Source: Sphingomonas telluris
GTDB taxonomy: Bacteria > Pseudomonadota > Alphaproteobacteria > Sphingomonadales > Sphingomonadaceae
NCBI RefSeq assembly: GCF_022568775.1
Contig: NZ_JAKZHW010000001.1
Span: forward strand, 868,001 to 932,000
DNA: 64,000 nucleotides
Direction of reading: 5' to 3'
Positions 28,190-35,698 of the stretch are shown here, one piece after another (position 1 is the stretch's first letter; each line of letters opens with the position of its first letter). The notes beneath the pieces are model-generated. The model saw nothing but the letters and a program-made list of their open reading frames with translations, did no database searches and was not told the DNA's origin. Both the position numbers and the translations under genes were made by a program.

Positions 28190-29698
28190 ATGGGCGAGCC
28201 GTTCTACATCACCACCGCAATCAGCTACCCGAACGGGAAGCCCCACATCGGTCACGCCTATGAGGCGATTGCCGCGGATGTGATCGCACGCTTCCGGCGC
28301 TCGCAAGGGCGAGACGTCCGTTTCCAGACCGGCACGGACGAGCATGGGCTGAAGATGGCGCAGACCGCCCGCGCCGAAGGTGTCGAGCCCCGCGCCTTCG
28401 CAGACAAAATGTCGCGGCTTTTCCAAGAGATGTGCGACATTCTTAACGTCTCTTACGACCGGTTCATCCGGACCTCGCAGCCCGATCACTACCGGGCGAG
28501 CCAGGCGATCTGGACGGCGATGGAGGAGAGGGGAGACCTCTATCTCGGCCGCTACGAGGGTTGGTACTCGGTTCGAGACGAAGCCTATTACGAGCCCGAG
28601 GAGCTGACCGAGCCCGAAGACGGGACGAAACTCTCGCCTCAAGGCACGCCGGTTCAGTGGACAGTCGAGGAAAGCTGGTTCTTCCGCCTGTCGAATTATC
28701 AGCAGCCGCTGCTCGACCTGTACGTGTCCAACCCGGACTTCATTCAGCCAGAGAGCCGCCGCAACGAGGTCGTTCGCTTCGTGGAGGGCGGTCTCAAGGA
28801 CCTTAGCATCTCGCGCACCAGCTTCGACTGGGGCGTGCCGGCGCCGGCCAGCGACAATCATGTGATGTACGTCTGGCTCGACGCGCTGACCAACTACATC
28901 ACGGGTCTCGGGTATCCTGACAAAACGGAGCTCTGGGAACGCTATTGGCCCGCCGATATCCATCTGATCGGCAAGGATGTGGTCCGCTTCCACGCGGTCT
29001 ACTGGCCGGCGTTCCTGATGTCCGCGGGTATCGAGCTTCCGAAGATGGTCTACGGGCATGGCTTCCTGCTGAGCCGCGGTGAGAAAATGTCGAAGAGCGT
29101 CGGCAATGTCGTCGACCCACTCTCGCTCGCGGAGACCTTCGGCGTGGACCAGCTTCGTTACTTCCTCATGCGTGAGGTCACGTTCGGGCAGGACGGCAGC
29201 TATAGTGCAGAAGCGATCGTCAATCGCGTGAACGCTGAGCTTGCCAACAGCTTCGGCAACCTCGCCCAGCGTAGCCTGTCGATGATCTTCAAGAATCTCG
29301 ACGGCGTTCTTCCGCCACCGGGTGAGGCCGCGGAGGACAAGGAATTGCTGGAGCGCGTCGCCGCTGCCTGTTCCGAACTCGACCAGCGCTTCGGCGAATA
29401 TGCGTTCTCTGCAGGCCTGGAGGCCTGGATGGGCGCCGTGTTCGCCTGCAACGCCTACATTGACGCACAGGCACCCTGGACGCTGCGGAAGACGGATCCC
29501 GAGCGGATGGCGGCGGTGCTGGGCACGCTAGTGGCAGCCGTGCGGCGATTGGCCGAGGCCGTGGTCCCCGTCATCCCTGACTCAGCCGAGAAGCTTCTTG
29601 CGGTGATCGCGAGCGGAGACGGCGGGCAGCCGATCGCCCAGCCGCAGCCGCTGTTCCCGCGCCTGGAACTCTCGGAGGATGCGGAGGCAGCGGCGTGA
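28190..29698 (+). CDS. metG: Methionyl-tRNA synthetase
   Basis: A 502-residue class I synthetase that charges tRNA-Met. HIGH-type motif: PNGKPHIGHAYEA near residue 14; KMSKS at about residues 299-303 in GEKMSKSVGNVVDP. The protein is of the short type with no C-terminal dimer domain, and no zinc Cys cluster is evident in the connective peptide region. Its stop overlaps the GTG of tatD. Confidence 0.95.
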   Translation: MGEPFYITTAISYPNGKPHIGHAYEAIAADVIARFRRSQGRDVRFQTGTDEHGLKMAQTARAEGVEPRAFADKMSRLFQEMCDILNVSYDRFIRTSQPDHYRASQAIWTAMEERGDLYLGRYEGWYSVRDEAYYEPEELTEPEDGTKLSPQGTPVQWTVEESWFFRLSNYQQPLLDLYVSNPDFIQPESRRNEVVRFVEGGLKDLSISRTSFDWGVPAPASDNHVMYVWLDALTNYITGLGYPDKTELWERYWPADIHLIGKDVVRFHAVYWPAFLMSAGIELPKMVYGHGFLLSRGEKMSKSVGNVVDPLSLAETFGVDQLRYFLMREVTFGQDGSYSAEAIVNRVNAELANSFGNLAQRSLSMIFKNLDGVLPPPGEAAEDKELLERVAAACSELDQRFGEYAFSAGLEAWMGAVFACNAYIDAQAPWTLRKTDPERMAAVLGTLVAAVRRLAEAVVPVIPDSAEKLLAVIASGDGGQPIAQPQPLFPRLELSEDAEAAA

Positions 29699-30474
29699 AG
29701 CTGATCGATAGCCACTGCCACCTCAACTACGCGGGCTTGGCCGAGCGCCAGGACGAGGTCCTCGCCAATGCGCGGGCGAGGGGAGTCGCCGGTTTCCTCA
29801 ATATCTCCACCCGAAGGAGCGAGTGGGATGACGTTCTTGGCGCGGCAGAGCGTAACCAGGACGTCTGGGCGACCGTAGGCGTTCACCCGCACGAAGCGGA
29901 TGCGCACCCGGATCTCGGCTCGGCCGCGCTCATCGAGGCCGCATCACATTCGCGTGTGATCGGAATTGGCGAGTGCGGGCTCGACTATCACTACGACAAG
30001 AGCGACCGCGCCGCTCAGCGAGAGCGGTTAGAGGCACATATCGATGCCGCCCGCCAGACTGGACTGCCGCTGATCGTTCACACTCGAGACGCAGAGGACG
30101 ATACGGCGGAGATTCTCGGCCGCGCCGTGCGGGAAGGGGGCGTCACCGGCGTGCTCCACTGCTTTACGGGTACGGCGGGTCTTGCTCGGAAGGCGCTCGA
30201 TTTCGGCTTCTACATCTCTCTCTCGGGCATCGTGACGTTCAAGAACGCCAGGGACCTTCAGGACACCGCCAAGTGGGTGCCTGCCGACCGCATGCTGGTC
30301 GAAACGGATTCGCCATTCCTGGCACCGGTCCCGCACCGCGGCCAGACCTGCGAGCCGGCATTTGTGGCCGATACGGCGAACTTTGTAGCCGGTCTTCGCG
30401 AGGAAGAGCCTCTCGCCCTCGCTGAAGCTACGACCGCCAACTTCTTCCGGCTGTTTTCCCGGGCCGCTGCGTGA
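29695..30474 (+). CDS. tatD: TatD family metal-dependent DNase
   Basis: A 259-residue TIM-barrel hydrolase. Metal ligands seen: HxH in DSHCHLNY (residues 6-8), a Glu in GIGECGLDYHY, His in PLIVHTRDAEDD, His in VLHCFTG, and Asp in VETDSPFLAP. The family are DNA exonucleases or deacylases of D-aminoacyl-tRNA; the exact substrate here is unknown. GTG at 29695 overlaps metG; the stop overlaps the GTG of the next gene. Confidence 0.93.
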   Translation: MKLIDSHCHLNYAGLAERQDEVLANARARGVAGFLNISTRRSEWDDVLGAAERNQDVWATVGVHPHEADAHPDLGSAALIEAASHSRVIGIGECGLDYHYDKSDRAAQRERLEAHIDAARQTGLPLIVHTRDAEDDTAEILGRAVREGGVTGVLHCFTGTAGLARKALDFGFYISLSGIVTFKNARDLQDTAKWVPADRMLVETDSPFLAPVPHRGQTCEPAFVADTANFVAGLREEEPLALAEATTANFFRLFSRAAA

Positions 30475-31238
30475 AGATTCGAATTCTCGGGTGCGGGACG
30501 TCATTCGGTGTCCCGCGCATCGGGAATGATTGGGGCGAATGCGATCCGAACGAGCCGCGCAATCGTCGCACGCGCTCATCGATCCTGATCGAGAGCGACG
30601 GCGAAAGGCTGCTCGTCGACTGTGGACCAGATCTTCGAGAACAGTTGCTGGCCGCAGAGATCGGCAAGTTGGACGGCGTGATCGTCACCCACGACCATGC
30701 CGACCATTGCCACGGTATCGACGAGCTACGCGCCATCGAGCAGCGTCGGGGAGAGCCCGTTCCGCTTCATGCGCGTGCCCAGGTTCTAGAAAGCCTGCAG
30801 AAGCGCTTCAGCTACATCTTCAGCAGCCGGGCCATTTATCGCACCGTCGCCGAAGCGGTCGAGCTGGCGGCCATGCTCGACCTCGGCAAGGCGCAGCTTC
30901 GCTTCGTCGACCAGCCCCACGGCGGCATCACGTCCGTGGGCATGCGCATCGAAGAAGAGGGGCGATCGGCTGTTTACGCCATCGATTTCAGCGACCTCAC
31001 GGACGAAATGAGGAGCCTGTACGAAGGCGCGGACGTGTGGATCAGCGACTGCCTGAGCCGGCGTCCTCATCCGACGCACGCGCATCTCGATGCCGTGCTT
31101 GGCTGGGCGCGAGAGATGAACGTCGGGCAGCTCTACCTGTCACACCTCAACAACAGCATGGACTATCGCTCTCTCTTGGCGGAGCTTCCGGACTGGGCCG
31201 CGCCTGCGCATGACGGCCTGGAGATCGTGCTTTCATGA
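30471..31238 (+). CDS. MBL-fold metallo-hydrolase (PhnP-like)
   Basis: A 255-residue metallo-beta-lactamase-fold protein. HxHxDH is THDHADHCHGIDEL near residue 68; a further metal Asp lies in AIDFSD and His residues in HAHLDAVLGW and SHLNNSMDY. Similarity in shape is closest to the PhnP/RNase Z side of the fold, typical for the gene after metG-tatD. Its substrate is not known. It overlaps both neighbours by 4 bp, within a five-gene chain. Confidence 0.88.
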   Translation: MKIRILGCGTSFGVPRIGNDWGECDPNEPRNRRTRSSILIESDGERLLVDCGPDLREQLLAAEIGKLDGVIVTHDHADHCHGIDELRAIEQRRGEPVPLHARAQVLESLQKRFSYIFSSRAIYRTVAEAVELAAMLDLGKAQLRFVDQPHGGITSVGMRIEEEGRSAVYAIDFSDLTDEMRSLYEGADVWISDCLSRRPHPTHAHLDAVLGWAREMNVGQLYLSHLNNSMDYRSLLAELPDWAAPAHDGLEIVLS

Positions 31239-31816
31239 ACGACAACGGGCCGTACATCCTCTTCTATCTGGTCGCGGTCGTCTTCCTCGTGAGTTCCTTC
31301 ATCGGAAGGCGGGAGCCGTTGGGCAAAACGATGAAGTTGCTGCTGGCCTGGTTGGCAATTTTCGCCGTCGTCTTTGCTCTGTTCGCTTTCCGGAGCGAGT
31401 TCACCAGCTTCGGTCAGCGGCTGCGAGCCGAAGCGACCGGCAATCCGATCGCCGAGGGCAAGATCATCCGTATCCCGATCAGCGAGGACGGACATTTCTG
31501 GGTCGACGCCAAGCTCAACGGTCAGTCCGTGCGTTTTATGGTCGATAGCGGAGCAACGATCACGACGGTGTCACGCAGGACTGCCCAAGCTGCCGGTATG
31601 GACATGGACGGCTTCCCAGCGGTCGTGAGCACCGCCAATGGTTCGGCCCGCGTGAAGCAGAGCTCCGCAGACCGGTTCGAAGTGGCCTCGATAGAGCGCA
31701 GCGACTTCCCAATCGACGTAAACGAGCAGGATGACCTGAACCTGCTTGGCATGAACTTCCTGAGGTCGCTGAGCAGCTGGCGTGTCGAGGGCAATTATCT
31801 GGTGCTGCAGCCGTGA
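31235..31816 (+). CDS. Membrane-anchored retropepsin-like aspartic protease (first copy)
   Basis: A 193-residue protein. Two N-terminal membrane segments (YILFYLVAVVFLVSSFIG and LLLAWLAIFAVVFALFAF) lead to a single retropepsin domain with the active-site FMVDSGATITTV (Asp of DSGAT) and the later LNLLGMNFLRSLSSWRVEG. Such bacterial single-domain enzymes (TIGR02281-type) are expected to act as homodimers outside the inner membrane. Substrate unknown. It overlaps the previous gene and the next copy by 4 bp. Confidence 0.85.
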   Translation: MNDNGPYILFYLVAVVFLVSSFIGRREPLGKTMKLLLAWLAIFAVVFALFAFRSEFTSFGQRLRAEATGNPIAEGKIIRIPISEDGHFWVDAKLNGQSVRFMVDSGATITTVSRRTAQAAGMDMDGFPAVVSTANGSARVKQSSADRFEVASIERSDFPIDVNEQDDLNLLGMNFLRSLSSWRVEGNYLVLQP

Positions 31817-32400
31817 CGAACAGCCTGATGCTGGGCGGCGTCTATCTTCTGATGGCGATGATGCTCGTGCTCGGCTCACTCATGGCCCGGCGGGAGCCGT
31901 TCGCGCGCGCTTTGACCATGGCGCTCGCCTGGATCGCCATTTTCGCCGGCGGGTTCGTGCTGTTCACGTTTCGCGACGATCTCGGATACGTCGCGCAGCG
32001 CCTTCGTGCCGAAGCTACGGGCCAGCCCGTGGTACAGGGCCGCGAGATCCGCATCCCGATGGCCATCGACGGGCATTTTTGGGTCGACGGCCGCTTGAAC
32101 GGCAAGGAGGTCAAGTTTCTCATCGACAGCGGCGCGACGATGACGACCGTCGGACGCGACACGGCGGCGAGGGTCGGAATGCCGGTCAGCCCGACGCGCA
32201 ATCAGATCGTGCGCACCGGCAACGGCTTTATCCGCGTCGCAACTGGAACGGCGCACACGCTGCAGGTGGGCTCAATCGAGCGAAATAATATTCCGATGCA
32301 CGTTGCGGACGGCGACGATCTCAATGTTCTTGGAATGAACTTCCTGTCGTCGCTTCAGCGTTGGGGCGTCGAGGGGAGATGGCTGATCCTGGTGCCATGA
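31813..32400 (+). CDS. Membrane-anchored retropepsin-like aspartic protease (second copy)
   Basis: A 195-residue paralogue of the previous gene with the same layout: two N-terminal membrane segments, IPMAIDGHFWVDGRLNG, the active-site FLIDSGATMTTV, and NVLGMNFLSSLQRWGVEG. Start GTG at 31813 overlaps the first copy, suggesting a tandem duplication. A possible heterodimer is an inference. Its stop is 10 bp before the dif-like site at 32411. Confidence 0.85.
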   Translation: MTNSLMLGGVYLLMAMMLVLGSLMARREPFARALTMALAWIAIFAGGFVLFTFRDDLGYVAQRLRAEATGQPVVQGREIRIPMAIDGHFWVDGRLNGKEVKFLIDSGATMTTVGRDTAARVGMPVSPTRNQIVRTGNGFIRVATGTAHTLQVGSIERNNIPMHVADGDDLNVLGMNFLSSLQRWGVEGRWLILVP

Positions 32401-32410
32401 CTATGACAAA

Positions 32411-32438
32411 ACTTTACATAATACATATTATCATACTT
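32411..32438 (-). other. dif-like XerCD recombination site (left junction)
   Basis: Read on the minus strand the site is AAGTATGATAA, TATGTA, TTATGTAAAGT: two 11-bp arms around a 6-bp centre. The last arm matches the E. coli XerD arm TTATGTTAAAT at 9 of 11 bases and the first has the xATAA end of the XerC arm. Seventeen bases (32422-32438) recur at 36150-36166. The left junction keeps both arms, so it could serve as a working chromosomal dif site. Confidence 0.65.
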
Positions 32439-32494
32439 GCGCGCCGATCGTCGGAGTCGACGCGTATTGCGCTACCACCTTCACCAATGCGGAT

Positions 32495-33298
32495 TTGCTT
32501 TATGCGGAGCTGTTCGGCCTCCTAACGGCATCCGGTGCCTCTCCGCGGTGCATGTTGGGGCCAAAGGTCCCTCACTATGGCCGAAACCTGTTGTTGATGG
32601 ATCCGACCGGCCACCGGCTTGTGCAAGTCCGCTCACCGGGATCCAACCCGCATCCCTTTGTCGAGTGCAAAGGCGAAACCTCGGCGCTTATCGCCAGCTA
32701 CCTCCGGCAAGCTCACGACCACCGCCCATCACGCATCGACATCGCGCGGGATATGCGTGCACCTGGCCTGTTCCAGCGCCTGCATCGACTATCCAAACGG
32801 ATCGCCAAGAAGCACGGCGTTCGTTGGGAGCCGACAGGCGATTGGCTTACACCGGACGCCGGCCGCACGATCTACGTCGGATCGCGGCATTCTCAGACCT
32901 TCATCCGCATCTACGAAAAGGGTCTCAAATACGCGCACGATCTCGGAATTCCTCTGACCGACGAACTTCGGGAATGGGTCCGCGTCGAGGTAGAGTACAA
33001 GCCGCAAAACCCTCGCTCGAAAAGCATTGCGCGCTGCATCACACCGGATGCAATATGGGGAACCGCGCAGTGGCTTCAGCATTTCGCGGCAGAGGCGTTT
33101 TCCATGAACGTGCAGCGCATCAACATCAGCCAACGCCGCGAGAGCGACCGCGACCGCGCTTTGCGCGCCGCCTGCACGCAGTATCAGCGCCATCTTCAAT
33201 CTCTTTTCGACGATTGCGGTCACGATCCGGCGCAGTTCGGCACTGCCCTGATCAGACTCGCTAACTTGGCAGGTGGCGAAGCGGCTCAGGCCGCCTGA
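32495..33298 (+). CDS. Replication initiation protein (Rep_trans family), body of split gene
   Basis: A 267-residue open frame from a TTG at 32495. It matches rolling-circle replication initiation factors of the Rep_trans family (as in filamentous phages and pT181-type plasmids): SRIDIARDM, GRTIYVGSRHSQTFIRIYEK and EWVRVEVEYKPQN in the usual order. The frame is open upstream through CAPIVGVDAYCATTF to the 17-bp repeat at 32422 but has no start codon there. The missing start lies at 36043 across the attachment site. In the integrated state this copy is therefore probably not translated in full. Confidence 0.8.
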   Translation: MLYAELFGLLTASGASPRCMLGPKVPHYGRNLLLMDPTGHRLVQVRSPGSNPHPFVECKGETSALIASYLRQAHDHRPSRIDIARDMRAPGLFQRLHRLSKRIAKKHGVRWEPTGDWLTPDAGRTIYVGSRHSQTFIRIYEKGLKYAHDLGIPLTDELREWVRVEVEYKPQNPRSKSIARCITPDAIWGTAQWLQHFAAEAFSMNVQRINISQRRESDRDRALRAACTQYQRHLQSLFDDCGHDPAQFGTALIRLANLAGGEAAQAA

Positions 33299-33683
33299 AC
33301 CTCTTGGGCCTAACGGCCCGTCAGCCTCACCAGCCAAAAAATGTCAGAATAGACGTTACTATAATACCCGTCGGCCTCGGATTCCGACGCAGCCACACCC
33401 CGATAATGTCGCGAGCTATGAGGCGTATCGAAAGCTTTATCCTGCGAAGATCGATGTTCGGGCTCTCCTACGACAAAGGATTGCCGAGCTGCGATCTGCG
33501 CTTAGCCGCATCAGTCCCTACAGCTGGTTCGGTTGGGATAATCTTTGGCAAGAGACGATCTGCCGAATAGCCACCGCGCGAAGGCAGAGTGCGTCCTGCC
33601 CAATTACTAGCGAAACGCTCGGCGAACTTGACCGAGTTATGGAACGGGTACGGAAAGAGTTGGACGACACTCGCCCCTGCTAA
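33273..33683 (+). CDS. Hypothetical protein overlapping rep
   Basis: A 136-residue open frame from a GTG at 33273, overlapping the rep end by 26 bp. No motif is recognised. The second half (about residues 60-130) is charged and likely helical (ALLRQRIAELRSALSR, GELDRVMERVRKELDD), which is more protein-like than the competing frame at 33304-33570. It may be a small accessory protein or a decayed gene. Most of it lies between the two arms of a 12-bp inverted repeat. Confidence 0.35.
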   Translation: MAKRLRPPEPLGPNGPSASPAKKCQNRRYYNTRRPRIPTQPHPDNVASYEAYRKLYPAKIDVRALLRQRIAELRSALSRISPYSWFGWDNLWQETICRIATARRQSASCPITSETLGELDRVMERVRKELDDTRPC

Positions 33684-33717
33684 CCAGTGTTGACGTTCGC
33701 AGAGTGTCTATTCTGAC
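33343..33717. repeat. 12-bp inverted repeat pair
   Basis: GTCAGAATAGAC at 33343-33354 is repeated perfectly in inverse orientation (GTCTATTCTGAC) at 33706-33717. The right arm lies 26 bp before the start of the membrane-protein gene at 33743. It could be a pair of operator sites or the ends of a 375-bp miniature insertion; no target duplication is evident. Confidence 0.5.
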
Positions 33718-33742
33718 GCTTTGATGCTGGTAGAGTAACGGC

Positions 33743-34378
33743 ATGGACAGCTCGTCGAATTCCAGCGCCAACAAAGCTCTCGAGTGGGGCATATTGGGCG
33801 TCATTGTGGTGGGAATGATTATCTCCACCGCTGCTCTGTACCTGATGATATTGACGATAGTTGGCAGCGCCATCGCTTTGGCCGCCACCTTCCTCGGAGA
33901 CACGTTAGCCGCGAGCATACACCAACATGGCGTGCGCCCATCGGTGCAGGTCAGCTATCTTCAGCTCATTATCTACGCTTCGGCGCCAGAAATCATCGTG
34001 GTCACCTTGACGTTGGCAAGCCTCGGCAAAGACAAGCGGGAGCTACTACGAGTTGCTGTCGACCAAGGCAGTGATTGGCTCGTAAGGTTCGGAGAGCTGC
34101 TCCTCCTCGCATGCGTGTTCCAGTACGCCGCTCAAAAGATACAGTTTTGGGCTATCCAAGCTCTGGCGTTCCTAATGTTCTTATGTCTCGCCTGGCACGC
34201 GATGAAGCCCATTTGGGCGCTGGCTCGCTGGCCCGACACACAGGCACCCGCCAAGAAGCGGAACCGGGTGCTTATGCTCGCCTCGTTCGCGTTTATCATT
34301 GCGCTGACTTTCATCACATTCCTTTCGCTCAACTCCGGCCTAACGGCCCTGATCGATGCGGGAGTCGTTAGCCCCTAG
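33743..34378 (+). CDS. Polytopic membrane protein of the element
   Basis: A 211-residue protein with about five hydrophobic segments: ILGVIVVGMIISTAALYLMI, ILTIVGSAIALAATFLG, LQLIIYASAPEIIVVTLTLA, LLACVFQYAAQ to AFLMFLCLAWHA, and VLMLASFAFIIALTFITFL. No family is recognised. Its stop codon lies inside the first hairpin repeat (34375-34408). Base use is less GC-rich than in flanking chromosomal genes, in line with recent transfer. A role in phage-like assembly or in the host envelope is possible but unsupported. Confidence 0.6.
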   Translation: MDSSSNSSANKALEWGILGVIVVGMIISTAALYLMILTIVGSAIALAATFLGDTLAASIHQHGVRPSVQVSYLQLIIYASAPEIIVVTLTLASLGKDKRELLRVAVDQGSDWLVRFGELLLLACVFQYAAQKIQFWAIQALAFLMFLCLAWHAMKPIWALARWPDTQAPAKKRNRVLMLASFAFIIALTFITFLSLNSGLTALIDAGVVSP

Positions 34379-34408
34379 TGGCAGGAATGGGTGGAAAGCT
34401 GCCACTAG
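34375..34408. repeat. Hairpin repeat copy 1
   Basis: A perfect 10-bp stem, CTAGTGGCAG with CTGCCACTAG, encloses the 14-nt loop GAATGGGTGGAAAG. The core matches three other copies in the element (34863, 35181, 35489). It begins at the stop codon of the membrane-protein gene and can act as a transcription or RNA-stability hairpin. Confidence 0.65.
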
Positions 34409-34463
34409 CATTTCCAGCAGGTTCTTCGCATCGTGGTTTCATGATGAGGCCGGCGACGGGCTG

Positions 34464-34592
34464 ATGGGCACTGAGAGCTCGCTGGCAATCCTGCTCTTGC
34501 TGCTGCCTTGGATTCTGTTTCTAGGCATTGGCGGCTATGTCGTTGTGCTGACTATCCGCTTATTGAGCGGCGACGACGAGGAAGCGCCCTAG
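34464..34592 (+). CDS. Small single-pass membrane protein
   Basis: A 42-residue protein from the ATG at 34464: a short polar start (MGTESS), one membrane segment (LAILLLLLPWILFLGIGGYVVVL read as two halves), and an acidic tail (SGDDEEAP). A longer frame from 34356 runs through the hairpin repeat and is unlikely. Its size and shape recall small phage membrane or coat proteins, but this is only a resemblance. Confidence 0.45.
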   Translation: MGTESSLAILLLLLPWILFLGIGGYVVVLTIRLLSGDDEEAP

Positions 34593-34626
34593 ACTTCTGG
34601 CAATGTGTCGAAAGCGGCATTGCTCT

Positions 34627-34836
34627 CTACCTTTTAGGCCGCTCCAGAAACCTGAAGAACTTGGGCGGGTGCAGGTGCAGCGAAAGCATTGAGGCCGGTA
34701 ACAAGGTGAGCGTCATGAAGGCGAAGAGCGAAAGCGCCCAGCCGCCTTTCGGTTCAAAGACCAAGTTCGCGATGAACCCTGCCGCGAACATCAGCATGAG
34801 TAGCCATCGCGCAATTTGGAGGCGTCGCCGTGACAT
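34627..34836 (-). CDS. Small two-pass membrane protein
   Basis: A 69-residue protein with a basic N terminus (MSRRRLQIAR), two hydrophobic segments (WLLMLMFAAGFIANLVF and WALSLFAFMTLTLLPASML) and a basic C terminus (FRFLERPKR). No family is recognised. It is convergent with the preceding small gene and lies between hairpin repeats 1 and 2. Confidence 0.45.
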   Translation of the reverse strand: MSRRRLQIARWLLMLMFAAGFIANLVFEPKGGWALSLFAFMTLTLLPASMLSLHLHPPKFFRFLERPKR

Positions 34837-34862
34837 GATCTGTGAGAATGGCCGCGACGCCC

Positions 34863-34893
34863 AATGTCCGCAATGGGTGGAAAGCTGCCACTA
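34863..34893. repeat. Hairpin repeat copy 2
   Basis: The core CAATGGGTGGAAAGCTGCC followed by ACTA recurs, preceded by AATGTCCG, which is shared with copy 3. The left stem arm of copies 1 and 4 is not kept here. The last three bases form the stop codon of the minus-strand gene at 34891-35157. Confidence 0.6.
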
Positions 34894-35157
34894 CGGAGCA
34901 ACCATCTCGTTCTGGCAAACCGGGCACTTGTCGATGACAGAGACGTCCCAGAACCGCAGTAGCTTCAGGCGCTGGTTTACCCGCTGGTCCCTGAATGATG
35001 TGCCGCAATGCGTGCACTTGAGCGTCAGCAGGTACCCTACGGCTATGAACGCCGGAACCACTACAAGTTGGCTACGCGTAACAAGGTAGCCGAGCAAAAT
35101 TACGAATGACGATGCCTGCGCAGTTACAAGAGCAGACTTGGCTAGCACTCGTCTCAT
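34891..35157 (-). CDS. Membrane protein with zinc-ribbon-like Cys pairs
   Basis: An 88-residue protein with two hydrophobic segments (SSFVILLGYLVTRSQLVVVPA and the part ending AVGYLLTL) followed by two CxxC pairs, CTHCGTSF and CPVCQNE, about 30 residues apart. The spacing suggests one zinc ribbon on the cytoplasmic side. No known family is recognised. The stop lies in hairpin repeat 2 and the start lies 24 bp before repeat 3, so the gene sits as a unit between repeats. Confidence 0.55.
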   Translation of the reverse strand: MRRVLAKSALVTAQASSFVILLGYLVTRSQLVVVPAFIAVGYLLTLKCTHCGTSFRDQRVNQRLKLLRFWDVSVIDKCPVCQNEMVAP

Positions 35158-35180
35158 CCTTTAAGCGTAGCTGCCATTCC

Positions 35181-35208
35181 AATGTCCGCAATCGGTCGAA
35201 AGCTGACG
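35181..35208. repeat. Hairpin repeat copy 3
   Basis: AATGTCCGCAATCGGTCGAA followed by AGCTGACG matches copy 2 in its left half and copy 4 in its core, with two changes (ATCGG and GACG). It separates the zinc-ribbon gene from the gene at 35214. Confidence 0.55.
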
Positions 35209-35213
35209 CAACT

Positions 35214-35447
35214 TCAGACCTCGATCATTACCTCGGTCACGCCATGCTGGGCGGCCCAACTTAGCGCCTCCATCTCTGCCTGATCGGCGTTCTCAAACTC
35301 AGGGTCACTTCCGCCAAAGACCGCGCGGCCATCAATCTCAATCGCGCCAGACCACGCGTAAAGGCCACATGCGCTTCGATGGACCGCAAGTCGGTCAGCT
35401 GTGTCGGGAGCTTCATCCTTGCCGACACGCACGATCTTGATCGCCAA
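35214..35447 (-). CDS. Hypothetical small protein
   Basis: A 77-residue frame from a TTG at 35447 with GAGGGAGG six bases upstream. The protein (AIKIVRVGKDEAPDTADRLA, ending HGVTEVMIEV) has no motif I know; it contains a segment LYAWSGAIEIDGRAVFGGSD that looks like a small beta domain. The longer frame to 35705 runs through hairpin repeat 4 and is rejected. It lies between repeats 3 and 4. Confidence 0.5.
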   Translation of the reverse strand: MAIKIVRVGKDEAPDTADRLAVHRSACGLYAWSGAIEIDGRAVFGGSDPEFENADQAEMEALSWAAQHGVTEVMIEV

Positions 35448-35488
35448 CCTGGCCTCCCTCGCAATCAGCCATGCTACATCGGAATGCC

Positions 35489-35521
35489 TAATGGCAGAAA
35501 TGGGTCGAAAGCTGCCACTAG
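35489..35521. repeat. Hairpin repeat copy 4
   Basis: Stem TAATGGCAG (35489-35497) pairs with CTGCCACTA (35512-35520) with one T-G-type mismatch, around the 14-nt loop AAATGGGTCGAAAG, the same loop length as copy 1. It stands between the gene at 35214 and the ribbon-helix-helix gene; 35522-35698 holds no gene that I can support. Confidence 0.65.
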
Positions 35522-35698
35522 CCCGTTCCTGCTTCGATGGGTGGCACGAGGGTCGCGGAGCGACCGCCCGGACCGAGTGACTGCCCTTCTCGTCTGCACC
35601 CCCTGCCAAGCCAGCAACATAGCCATTGCACCACCCGTCCGGTGTGTTACACCTTAGGCTCTTAGGAACACCGGCTCGAAGTGAGGCATCGCCTGCAA

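Noticed and set aside
32437..33264. A 275-codon frame overlapping rep in another phase
   Set aside because: Rep motifs are in the other frame; this one is rich in Arg and Pro and shows no domain.
33304..33570. An 88-codon ORF in the alternative frame after rep
   Set aside because: Fewer helical features than the overlapping 33273 frame and no ribosome binding site; neither is certain.
34337..34408. An integron attC site, suggested by GCCTAAC and GTTAGCC near hairpin repeat 1
   Set aside because: The spacing and pairing of the core boxes do not fit attC, the other repeats lack them, and no integron integrase is in the window.
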